Positions 15,713 through 23,681 of a DNA stretch of 64,000 nucleotides are shown piece after piece. The stretch is taken from NCBI RefSeq assembly GCF_009827445.1, contig NZ_WTYI01000001.1, forward strand, positions 62,001 to 126,000, in the 5' to 3' direction. The notes under the pieces are model-generated. The model saw nothing but the letters and a program-made list of their open reading frames with translations, was not told the DNA's origin and did not search any database. The position numbers and the translations under genes were made by a program. Numbering within the stretch: the stretch's first letter is position 1; each line of letters opens with the position of its first letter. The stretch is from Qipengyuania aquimaris. Its GTDB lineage: Bacteria > Pseudomonadota > Alphaproteobacteria > Sphingomonadales > Sphingomonadaceae.

Positions 15713-17259
15713 GCTTCGGCGTGCAAGCGTCGCCAGGCGAGGTCGGCAAATTCGCACAGCAAGGGCCGCGTATCGCGCGGGTCGATGATGTCCTCGACAT
15801 TGAAGCGTTCGGCGCTGCGGAAGGGCGATGTGACCTTGTCCAGCTGTTCGCGGATTGCAGCCAGTTCGGCTTCCGGGTCCTCCGCCGTCTCCAGTTCCGA
15901 CTTGTAGGCCACCTCCAGCCCGCCCGCGATGGGTAGCGAACCCCAATCGCCCGACGGCCAGCAGAACCGGTACTGGTACGTCTCCGCATTGCTCATCGCG
16001 CTGCCCGCAATGCCATAGGCGCGGCGCAGCACGACCGAGGCGAGCGGGACGCTGGCCTTGTAGATCGCGTTCATTGCATGCACGCCGTAACGGATCGTGC
16101 CCGCCATTTCCGCCTCGCGCCCGATCATGAAGCCGGGGTTGTCGACGAGATGGACGATCGGCAGGCGGAACTGGTCGGCCAGCTTCACGAAGCGTTCGAC
16201 CTTCTCTGATGTTTTCGCCTCCCACGATCCGCCGAGATAGGAGGGATCGCTGGCAAGGACCGCGACCGGCCAGCCGTCGAGCCGGGCGAGTGCGGTGATG
16301 CAGGCGCGGCCCCACATGCGGCCGATTTCGAACACGGTGCCCTGGTCGAACACCATCTCCATGCAGCGGCGCATGGAATAAACCTGCTTGTCCTCGCGCG
16401 GGACCAGGGAGAGCAGCGCTTCCTCGCGGCGGTAGACGGGGTCGGTGCAATTGGAGCGACGCGCGAACTGGCCGACGTGTTCGGGCATGAAGGAGAGGAA
16501 ATGGCGCGCACGGGCGAAGGCTTCGGCCTCGCTGGCCACCTCGTCGTCGATCACGCCGTTGCGGGTATGGATGCCGCTTCCGCCGAGATCTTCCTTCGCC
16601 TGGTTGTGGTCGGTCGATCCCTTGTAACTGTCGCCGAGGCCGTCGACCACGGCCGGGCCGGCGGCGAAGATCTGGCTGAGGCCCTTCACCATGATCGAAT
16701 AATGGCTCGCCACCGCGCGCGCCGCGCCTAGCCCTGCCGTGGGACCGAGGGCGAGCGCGACGACAGGCACGGTATCGAGGTTCTTCACCACGTCCGACCA
16801 GCCGGGGACCGCGGGGATGTAGGTCGCGCCGATCTGTTCGAGTGTCTTGACGCTGCCGCCGCCGCCGGTGCCGTCGATCATGCGGATGATGGGCAGCTTG
16901 AGCTCATGCGCCATCTTTTCCGCCTGCACCATCTTGCGGGAAATCCCGGCATCGGCCGCACCGCCGCGGATGGTGAAATCGTCTGCGGTGGCGACGACCG
17001 GGCGGCCTTCGATCAGCGCCTTGCCGAAAAGGAAGGGGGCGGGGAGGATACCGGCAAGGTCGCCGTTTTCATCATAGCTCGCCTTGCCCGCGATCTTGCC
17101 GATCTCGCGGAACGAGCCGTCGTCGACCAGCGCGGCGAGCCGGGCGCGGGCATCCATCTTGCCGCGCGCGTGCTGGCGCGAAACTTTTTCCTCGCCGCCC
17201 ATCTGTTCGGCGAGCGCTTCGCGTCGGCGCAATTCGTCGAGTTCGTCCTGCCAGCTCAT
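15709..17259 (-). CDS. Acyl-CoA carboxylase, carboxyltransferase (beta) subunit
   Basis: This 516-residue protein of the crotonase-fold carboxyltransferase family transfers CO2 from carboxybiotin to an acyl-CoA. Two ClpP/crotonase-like halves are visible. The first contains GKASYDENGDLAGILPAPFLFGK and GTGGGGSVKTLEQIG, the second contains VDNPGFMIGREAEMAGTIRYG with the oxyanion-hole glycines. It partners the biotin carboxylase/BCCP subunit 57 bases upstream. The length fits propionyl- or methylcrotonyl-CoA carboxylases; sequence alone does not settle the substrate. GAGAGAGGG precedes ATG 17259. Confidence 0.85.
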   Translation of the reverse strand: MSWQDELDELRRREALAEQMGGEEKVSRQHARGKMDARARLAALVDDGSFREIGKIAGKASYDENGDLAGILPAPFLFGKALIEGRPVVATADDFTIRGGAADAGISRKMVQAEKMAHELKLPIIRMIDGTGGGGSVKTLEQIGATYIPAVPGWSDVVKNLDTVPVVALALGPTAGLGAARAVASHYSIMVKGLSQIFAAGPAVVDGLGDSYKGSTDHNQAKEDLGGSGIHTRNGVIDDEVASEAEAFARARHFLSFMPEHVGQFARRSNCTDPVYRREEALLSLVPREDKQVYSMRRCMEMVFDQGTVFEIGRMWGRACITALARLDGWPVAVLASDPSYLGGSWEAKTSEKVERFVKLADQFRLPIVHLVDNPGFMIGREAEMAGTIRYGVHAMNAIYKASVPLASVVLRRAYGIAGSAMSNAETYQYRFCWPSGDWGSLPIAGGLEVAYKSELETAEDPEAELAAIREQLDKVTSPFRSAERFNVEDIIDPRDTRPLLCEFADLAWRRLHAEA

Positions 17260-17316
17260 GCGTGCCCTCTCTCCGTGGGCCCACACGCTTGCAAGGGTCG
17301 GAGCGAAAGGGAAGCC

Positions 17317-19188
17317 TTATTCTTCTTTCGGCTCGACAACCGCCAGCACGGCCTCGACCTGGACCTGCCCGCCTGTCGCAGCGGAAAGCTCGGTCACGGT
17401 CCCGTCGAAGGGCGCGGTGAGGGCGTGTTCCATCTTCATCGCCTCGAGCACCATCAGCCGCTGGCCAGCGGTGACCGCATCGCCCTCGGCCACATCGACC
17501 GCGATGACCTTGCCCGGCATGGGGGCGAGAATGGCACCGTCGCCCGCCCCAGCAGCGCCCGAGCCGCGAGACTGGCGTTCGAAGACGAAGCTCTGTCCGT
17601 CGGCGAAGACGACTGCACGCTCGGGGTCGACGAATCCTGTTGCCAGGCTGTCGACATGCGAGGCAGCCGCGTTGACCGTACGCGTCTCGCCCTTGTGCGT
17701 GAGCGTTGCATTGAGCCTGCCCGGCGCATTGAGGCGCAGGCCGATCGGCAGGTCCTCGTGCTCTTCCGTTTCGGCAAGCGCGATGAAGTCGGCAGCAGTC
17801 TGCCAGATATCGTCACCCGCCTCGTCTGCCGAGACCAGCGTGTCGAGCTTCGCTTCGATGAACCCGGTGTCGAGGTTCGCGTCTTCGAAATCCTCGTCGC
17901 GCAGGCAATTCGCTATAAATGCTCCATTGGTTTTCACCGGCCAGATTTCGACGCTTTCGGCGATGTCGGCGAGCTGGTCGATGGCCTCGGCGCGGGTCTC
18001 CCCCCAAACGACGAGCTTGGCGACCATCGGATCGTAGTACGGCGAGATCATATCGCCTTCTTCGACGCCCGTTTCGATCCGCCCTTCTACACCGAGATCG
18101 AAATGGTCGAGCCTGCCGGTCGAGGGCAGGAAACCACCTGCGGGGTCTTCGGCATAGAGGCGCGCCTCGATAGAATGGCCGTCGATGAAGAGATCGTCCT
18201 GCTTCAGCGGGATCGGCTCGCCGCTTGCCACACGCAGCTGCCATTCCACCAGGTCGACGCCGGTGATCTCCTCGGTCACCGGATGCTCGACCTGCAGGCG
18301 GGTGTTCATCTCCATGAAGAAGATGCGGTCGGCGCGCAGACCTTCGCTGGCGTCGGCGATGAATTCGATGGTGCCCGCGCCCTCGTAATCGACCGCCTTG
18401 GCCGCGCGCACGGCGGCGGCGCAGATGTCTTCACGCGTCGCCTCGTCCATGCCGGGGGCCGGGGCTTCCTCGATCACCTTCTGGTGGCGGCGCTGGAGCG
18501 AGCAGTCGCGTTCGAACAGGTGGACGACATTGCCGTGGCTGTCGCCGAAGACCTGCACCTCGATATGGCGGGGCGAGGTGATCCACTTTTCGAGCAGCAC
18601 CTCGTCATTGGAGAAGCTGGCCTTGGCCTCGCGCCGGCAGCTTTCCAGCGCGGCTTCGAAATCCGCCGCCGCATCGACCTTGCGCATGCCCTTGCCGCCG
18701 CCGCCTGCGACCGCCTTGATCAGCACGGGATAGCCGATGGCGTCGGCCTCTTGCTTCAGGCGCTCTACCGACTGGTCCTCGCCCTCATAGCCCGGCGTGA
18801 CCGGCACGCCTGCCTCGCGCATCAGCTTCTTGGCGGCATCCTTGAGCCCCATGGCATCGATGCTGGAGGGCTTGGGGCCAACCCAGATCAATCCTGCGTC
18901 GATCACGGCCTGCGCGAAGCCTGCGTTCTCCGACAGGAAGCCGTAACCGGGATGGATTGCCTCTGCGCCGGTCTGCTTGGCCGCAGCGATTATCTTCTCA
19001 CCCACCAAATAGCTTTCGGCGGCGGGCGAGGGGCCGATATGCACTGCCTCGTCGGCTTGCCGCACATGCAGCGCCTTGGCATCGGCGTCGGAATAGACCG
19101 CCACGGTGGCGATGCCCATTTCACGCGCGGTGCGAATGATGCGGCAGGCGATTTCGCCGCGATTGGCGATGAGGAGTTTCGAAATCAT
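17317..19188 (-). CDS. Acyl-CoA carboxylase, biotin carboxylase + biotin carrier (alpha) subunit
   Basis: This 623-residue protein has three parts. The biotin carboxylase domain spans residues 1-450, with the ATP-grasp glycine-rich loop GGGGKGM, HPGYGFLSENA and the catalytic EMNTRLQVEHPVTE. A linker or BT-like domain follows, then a C-terminal biotinyl domain in which the Lys of VLEAMKMEHAL is biotinylated. It carboxylates its own biotin for use by the adjacent beta subunit. It follows crtB by 52 bases on the same strand, so it may be read from the carotenoid promoter, although it has its own gap for a promoter. Confidence 0.9.
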   Translation of the reverse strand: MISKLLIANRGEIACRIIRTAREMGIATVAVYSDADAKALHVRQADEAVHIGPSPAAESYLVGEKIIAAAKQTGAEAIHPGYGFLSENAGFAQAVIDAGLIWVGPKPSSIDAMGLKDAAKKLMREAGVPVTPGYEGEDQSVERLKQEADAIGYPVLIKAVAGGGGKGMRKVDAAADFEAALESCRREAKASFSNDEVLLEKWITSPRHIEVQVFGDSHGNVVHLFERDCSLQRRHQKVIEEAPAPGMDEATREDICAAAVRAAKAVDYEGAGTIEFIADASEGLRADRIFFMEMNTRLQVEHPVTEEITGVDLVEWQLRVASGEPIPLKQDDLFIDGHSIEARLYAEDPAGGFLPSTGRLDHFDLGVEGRIETGVEEGDMISPYYDPMVAKLVVWGETRAEAIDQLADIAESVEIWPVKTNGAFIANCLRDEDFEDANLDTGFIEAKLDTLVSADEAGDDIWQTAADFIALAETEEHEDLPIGLRLNAPGRLNATLTHKGETRTVNAAASHVDSLATGFVDPERAVVFADGQSFVFERQSRGSGAAGAGDGAILAPMPGKVIAVDVAEGDAVTAGQRLMVLEAMKMEHALTAPFDGTVTELSAATGGQVQVEAVLAVVEPKEE

Positions 19189-19240
19189 ATGAATGCGCGC
19201 TAGCCGTAGCGGTCAGATCCATCAAGCGCCTCGCGTCAAG

Positions 19241-20260
19241 CTACCAACCGGCGACGGGCCTGAAATCGTGCCGCGACCAGATGATCGGTTCTTCCGGCCC
19301 GCTCGGCCGGTTCCACAGCGCTTCGAAAAAGGCGGTGGTCACGTGCCAGCTTTTCTCCAGCCCGCCGACGCGTACGCGCTTGTCCCAGGCCAGCTGGCCG
19401 CGATTGAGCACCTTGCGCCCGATCGCGCCGTAGATATTGGCCGCCGCAAGCACGGCCCAGCGCTGGCGGAAGCGCAGCTTCTTCGCGCCGAGCTTCGATG
19501 CCTCCTCGTGCTTTTCCATCAGCGCGATGAGGCGCGGCATCAGGCTGGCGAGCTTGAAGCGGTTTTCGGGAAGGGCATGTTCGCCCGCTTGCCAGTCCAG
19601 TTCGGCCAGCCACGTCGCGGGCAGGTAGCAGCGCCCGGCTTCCGCATCCTCGGTAATGTCGCGCGCGATGTTCGCAATTTGGAAGGCAAGGCCGAGGTCG
19701 CAGGCGCGGTCGAGCGTTTCGCCGTCGTCCTTGGGCACGCCCATGATCACCGCCATCATGATGCCGACCGATCCGGCTACGTGATAGCAATAGCGCATCA
19801 TGTCGGCCTCGGTACGCGGCTGCCAGCGGGTGGCGTCGAGCGCGAAGCCGCCGATCATGTCGTTCGCCATGTCCCAGTCGAGCCCGCACTCGTCTGCAAC
19901 GAGGCCGAAGGCATCGAACGCGAAGTCTGCCGTGGGCTGTTCGTCCAGCGCGCGCTTGGTCAGGACGCGGATCGCCTGGACGCGGTCTTCTGCGCTTTTC
20001 AAATCGCCTTGGTCCCCCAGCGGACCGCCCTTGTCCTGGTTGTCGGCGATATCGTCGCACCGGCGGCACCAGGCGTACAGAAGCCAGGAGCGTTCGCGGG
20101 TCGTGCGGTCGAACAGTTTCGACGCGGCGGCGAAGCTTTGCGAGCCTTCCGCAATCGCGTCGTGTGATTTCGCAACCAGCGCTGAACGTTCGCGGCCGCC
20201 GCCTGCCCGGGCAGGCGTTGCGCGCAGATTGCTCGTGGTAAGGGGACGCTGTGCGCTCAG
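19241..20260 (-). CDS. crtB: Phytoene synthase, apparently starting at a CTG codon
   Basis: This 339-residue protein condenses two geranylgeranyl-PP into phytoene. The first Asp-rich motif CRRCDDIADNQ lies at residues 65-75 and the second, DITEDAEAGRCYLP, near 200; SFAAASKLFDR and YAWCRR are family hallmarks. The only ATG/GTG/TTG in this frame is the TTG at 20002, which would remove the first Asp-rich motif and the substrate pocket. The frame is open upstream, and at 20260 a CTG overlaps the stop of the LOG gene as CTGA, where crtY/crtI and crtI/LOG are joined by ATGA. CTG is therefore the most likely start. GGAAG upstream is a weak ribosome site. Confidence 0.85.
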   Translation of the reverse strand: MSAQRPLTTSNLRATPARAGGGRERSALVAKSHDAIAEGSQSFAAASKLFDRTTRERSWLLYAWCRRCDDIADNQDKGGPLGDQGDLKSAEDRVQAIRVLTKRALDEQPTADFAFDAFGLVADECGLDWDMANDMIGGFALDATRWQPRTEADMMRYCYHVAGSVGIMMAVIMGVPKDDGETLDRACDLGLAFQIANIARDITEDAEAGRCYLPATWLAELDWQAGEHALPENRFKLASLMPRLIALMEKHEEASKLGAKKLRFRQRWAVLAAANIYGAIGRKVLNRGQLAWDKRVRVGGLEKSWHVTTAFFEALWNRPSGPEEPIIWSRHDFRPVAGW

Positions 20261-20838
20261 AGGTCTTCCGCCTTCATCTTGAAGATCGGGGTATGCGGGG
20301 AATAGCTTTCCATCTGCTGAAGCAGGCCGCTTAACGTAGTGTCGTGCACGAGAATGCCTTGGTGCGCAGCACGCACGAAGCCGACGTCCGCCATCTTGCG
20401 ATTGAAGGCGATGAGTTCGTCATAAAAGCCGAATGCGTTGAGCAGGCCGACCGGATTGGAGTGATAGCCGAGCTGCGCCCAGCTCATCGCTTCCCACAGC
20501 TCGTCCATGGTGCCGACGCCGCCCGGAATGGTGATGAACCCGTCGCTGAGATCGGTGAAGCGCTGCTTGCGCTCATGCATTCCGCCGACCGTGTGAAGTT
20601 CGGTGCAGTCGTGGTTTGCGACTTCCGAATTGGCGAGTGCTTCGGGAATGATCCCGATAACTTCACCGCCCGCTTCGAGTGCGCCGCGCGCAGTCGCACC
20701 CATCAGGCCAAGCCTGCCGCCGCCATAGACGACCCCGATGCCACGCTCGGCCAGGCCGGCGCCGACATCGGAGGCAAGCTGGATGTAACGTGGATCTTCG
20801 GGCGAAGCGGAACCGCAATAAACCGCTAGTCTCTTCAT
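20257..20838 (-). CDS. LOG family protein (TIGR00730, Rossmann fold nucleotide phosphoribohydrolase-like)
   Basis: This 193-residue protein has the LOG signature: N-terminal CGSASPED, GGGRLGLMGA, and PGGVGTMDELWEA for nucleotide binding. Characterised LOG enzymes cleave cytokinin riboside monophosphates or AMP; many bacterial members have no tested role. It sits inside the carotenoid operon, overlapping crtI by ATGA and crtB by CTGA, so its translation is coupled to both. Whether it has any link to isoprenoid metabolism (cytokinins carry an isopentenyl side chain) is open. Confidence 0.9.
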   Translation of the reverse strand: MKRLAVYCGSASPEDPRYIQLASDVGAGLAERGIGVVYGGGRLGLMGATARGALEAGGEVIGIIPEALANSEVANHDCTELHTVGGMHERKQRFTDLSDGFITIPGGVGTMDELWEAMSWAQLGYHSNPVGLLNAFGFYDELIAFNRKMADVGFVRAAHQGILVHDTTLSGLLQQMESYSPHTPIFKMKAEDL

Positions 20839-22376
20839 TTTTCGAGCAAATCCTCAACCATGAGCCCCGCGGTCGCCTTGGCGCTGCCGACCACGCCGGG
20901 GATGCCGGCGCCCGGGTGCGTGCCTGCGCCCACGAGGTAGAAATTATCGATCACGTCGTCGCGATTGTGCCCGCGGAACCATGCGCTCTGCGTCAGCACC
21001 GGTTCGAGGCTGAAGGCGCTGCCCATGTGGGCATTGAGGTCCATCGCGAAATCGCGCGGTGCGTAGTGGAACTTGGTCTTGATCCGGCCATGAAGGTCCG
21101 GGATCAGGCGGCGCTCGACCTCGTCGAGGATGCGCTTTTCCAGGATCGGGCCCATCTCTTCCCAGTCGACCGACAGCTTGCCCATGTGGGCGACGGGGAC
21201 GAGCGCGTAAAAGGTGCTCATGCCTTCGGGCGCCATGCCGGGATCGGTCACGCTGGGGTGGTGCAGGTAGATCGAGAAATCCTGCGGCAGGACGCCGTGA
21301 TCGTAAATGTCTTCCAGCAGGCCCTTATAGCGCGGGCCGAACAGGATCATGTGATGCGGGATGCCCGGCCAGGTGCCCTCGATGCCGAAATGGACGACGA
21401 ACAGGCCCGGCGAAAAGCTCTTGCGCGACAGCGACTTGGCGTAGCTTTTCCCGCGCTTGGTCTCGCCCAGCAGGTCCTTGTAGCTGTGCATGATGTCGGC
21501 ATTGCTGGCGACCGCGTCGAAGCGCTGCTTCCAGCCAGAATGGGTTTCCACCTCGCTCGCCCGGTTGCCCAGCGTGTGCACCTGGACCACCGGATCGTGG
21601 AGGCGCACGGTGCCGCCGATCCGCTCGAAATGCTTCACCATGGCGGCGATCAGCCGGTTGGTGCCGCCCTTGGCCCACCAGACGCCGCCGTCCTTTTCCA
21701 GCTTGTGGATGAGGGCGTAGATGCTGCTGGTCTTCATCGGATTGCCGCCGACAAGCAGGGTATGGAAGCTCAGCGCCTCGCGCAGCTTCTCGTTTTCGAC
21801 ATAGCTCGACACCATGGAATAAACGCTGCGCCACGCCTGCTTCTTGGCCAGCGCGGGAGCAGCCTTCAGCATCGACTTGAAGTCGAGGAAGGGTTTGTGG
21901 CCCAGCTTGACGTAGCCTTCTTCGTAGACGCCTGCCGAATATTCGAGGAAGCGCTGGTACCCGGCGACGTCCGCAGGATTGAGCTGCGCGATCTCGCCGA
22001 ACAATTGCTCTTCGTCGTTCGAATAATCGAAGTTCGTGCCGTCGGGCCAGTTGAGCCGGTAGAAGGGCATGACCGGCATGATCTCGATGTCTTCGGCCAT
22101 GTCATGCCCGCTCAGCGCCCACAATTCACGCAGGCAGTCGGGATCGGTGATGACGGTGGGACCGGCGTCGAAGGTGAAACCGTCCTTTTCCCAGTAATAT
22201 GCGCGGCCGCCCGGCTTGTCGCGCGCCTCGATTACCGTGGTTGCAATGCCTGCCGACTGGAGGCGGATGGCGAGCGCGAGGCCGCCGAAACCCGAACCGA
22301 TGACACAGGCTGTGCGGCCCGTATGCGGTATCTCGGTAGCGTCGGAAGGGGCGGGAGGTGTGGTCTCGGCGTTCAT
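20835..22376 (-). CDS. crtI: Phytoene desaturase
   Basis: This 513-residue FAD enzyme of the CrtI family introduces double bases' worth of desaturation into phytoene, up to lycopene. The N-terminal dinucleotide-binding fold is CVIGSGFGGLALAIRL with the following GGRAYYW, and the C-terminal CrtI signature GAGTHPGAGIPGVVGSAKATAGLM is complete. The length matches other alphaproteobacterial CrtI. The ATG overlaps the crtY stop as ATGA, and the stop overlaps the LOG start in the same way. Confidence 0.95.
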   Translation of the reverse strand: MNAETTPPAPSDATEIPHTGRTACVIGSGFGGLALAIRLQSAGIATTVIEARDKPGGRAYYWEKDGFTFDAGPTVITDPDCLRELWALSGHDMAEDIEIMPVMPFYRLNWPDGTNFDYSNDEEQLFGEIAQLNPADVAGYQRFLEYSAGVYEEGYVKLGHKPFLDFKSMLKAAPALAKKQAWRSVYSMVSSYVENEKLREALSFHTLLVGGNPMKTSSIYALIHKLEKDGGVWWAKGGTNRLIAAMVKHFERIGGTVRLHDPVVQVHTLGNRASEVETHSGWKQRFDAVASNADIMHSYKDLLGETKRGKSYAKSLSRKSFSPGLFVVHFGIEGTWPGIPHHMILFGPRYKGLLEDIYDHGVLPQDFSIYLHHPSVTDPGMAPEGMSTFYALVPVAHMGKLSVDWEEMGPILEKRILDEVERRLIPDLHGRIKTKFHYAPRDFAMDLNAHMGSAFSLEPVLTQSAWFRGHNRDDVIDNFYLVGAGTHPGAGIPGVVGSAKATAGLMVEDLLEK

Positions 22377-23557
22377 CGATGGCTCTCATGGACGAGCGGT
22401 GCGCCCTTGCCAAGCAAGGCCGTGACCGCGCGGGAAATTGGAACGGGCGGCTTGCCCGAGAGGATGCGCAGCTTGTCGAAGCGGGTCGAGCGTGCGGCAT
22501 AGAACCGCTCGATCAAAGGCTCCGGCAGTCGATAGAAGCGCTCGAACACACGGTATCGTTCCTCCGGAATGGCCGCATCGAACAGCATTTTTCCCAGAAG
22601 GCGGTAAAAGCGCGTCCTGCGCCAGTGTTCCTGCGCGCGTTTCTCTACGAAATCCGACAGCTCTGTGCCGGGTAGGTGTGCGGCCCCGGCAATCGCCAGC
22701 GCGTTGGCAGCGGCGACCGGCATGGTGTAGCTGGTGAGCGGATGGACGAAGCCGCCGCGAGCGCCCGACAGCGCCACGCCGGGCTGCTGGAGTGAAGCGC
22801 GGTAAGCGGTAAAATTGCCGCCGGTAATGACGGGAAGGACGCCGGTTTCCTCGTGCAGCACCTCGGCACTCCAGCCCTTGGCCTTGGCGTAATCTTCGAT
22901 CCGCCGCGCCAGCATTTCCCGGTCGAGAACCGGACTGTCGGCATAATAGGTGTCCTCGACGAAAATCTCGTTCGCGCCCAGTGGCAGCAGGTAGATGAAC
23001 CGGTAGGCACCGGGCTGGTTCACCGTGGCATCCATGATAACGGGGCGCTCGATCCCGTGCGGAGCGCGGGTGCGAAGGTGCTGGCCGAGGAAAACCTGCC
23101 AGCCACCGGCAAGATGCTCGCTCGGCACAGCATCGCGGCAATCGATCACTGCGCGCGCCTTGATATCCGGGCCGCCACCGATCTCGACCCGGTCCGCCCT
23201 GAGGCTGGCGGCGCGCATTCCGGTGAGAATTGCATCCTGTGGCAATTGGCGGCGCAGGTGCGCATCGAAATCGCGGCTGTCGAGAGAACAATAATTAGCC
23301 GCCAGCTTGCGCCGGTGAGCCGGGAAGCGGACTTCGTTGCCGCCCGTCCAACTCGTCGCCGTAAAGCCGGAAAGCAGGTCCGTCGCCTCCGGTCCGAGGT
23401 CATGCTCGAACCAGCTCCAGCGGTGATTGCCGCCGAAACTCTCGCCCGCTTCGACCAGTGCGATACGGATGGCGGGGTGCGCGCGGTGGATGGCGAGCGC
23501 GGTAAGGCCCCCGGCCAGTCCGCCGCCGACAACGGCAATATCGTATTCGCGCCCCAT
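22373..23557 (-). CDS. crtY: Lycopene beta-cyclase
   Basis: This 394-residue protein closes the ends of lycopene to beta-carotene. The FAD-binding motif is AVVGGGLAGGL at residues 8-18, followed by the family segments SFGGNHRWSWFEHDL, FIYLLPLG and SGARGGFVHPLTSYTMPVAA. It is the first gene of the crtY-crtI-LOG-crtB unit and is divergent from the MipA-like gene. Two starts are possible: ATG 23557, used here, and GTG 23566 nine bases earlier; neither has a strong ribosome site. Confidence 0.94.
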   Translation of the reverse strand: MGREYDIAVVGGGLAGGLTALAIHRAHPAIRIALVEAGESFGGNHRWSWFEHDLGPEATDLLSGFTATSWTGGNEVRFPAHRRKLAANYCSLDSRDFDAHLRRQLPQDAILTGMRAASLRADRVEIGGGPDIKARAVIDCRDAVPSEHLAGGWQVFLGQHLRTRAPHGIERPVIMDATVNQPGAYRFIYLLPLGANEIFVEDTYYADSPVLDREMLARRIEDYAKAKGWSAEVLHEETGVLPVITGGNFTAYRASLQQPGVALSGARGGFVHPLTSYTMPVAAANALAIAGAAHLPGTELSDFVEKRAQEHWRRTRFYRLLGKMLFDAAIPEERYRVFERFYRLPEPLIERFYAARSTRFDKLRILSGKPPVPISRAVTALLGKGAPLVHESHR

Positions 23558-23624
23558 GGGGAACACCGCTTACGTCCCGTGGCCGTGCGCGGCAATCGGT
23601 TTCACCCGACACGGCATTCTTCGT

Positions 23625-23649
23625 GGAACGCCTGCGGGACACGGTCGTT
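23625..23649 (+). promoter_or_regulatory. Candidate EcfG-type (general stress) promoter for the MipA-like gene
   Basis: GGAAC at 23625-23629 and CGTT at 23646-23649 are separated by 16 bases and lie 33 bases before the ATG at 23682. In alphaproteobacteria the general stress sigma factor EcfG recognises GGAAC-N16/17-CGTT. The match is complete at the core positions, but it is a short pattern. Confidence 0.45.
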
Positions 23650-23681
23650 GGGCGGACAAGGGCAATTCGAGGGAAATTCCA

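Noticed and set aside
14378-16450. Long open frame on the minus strand (690 codons) across the MFS and carboxylase genes
   Set aside because: It is opposite to and out of frame with the MFS gene, which has clear membrane helices; its residue composition (many Arg, Gln, His) is that of a GC-rich shadow frame.
16906-19203. Long open frame on the plus strand (765 codons) opposite the biotin carboxylase subunit
   Set aside because: The minus-strand frame has complete ATP-grasp and biotinyl motifs; the plus-strand frame has no recognisable domain and is a codon-bias shadow.
19241-20002. Phytoene synthase starting at TTG 20002 (253 residues)
   Set aside because: It would lack the first Asp-rich motif and the conserved N-terminal helices, which are present, in frame and uninterrupted upstream.
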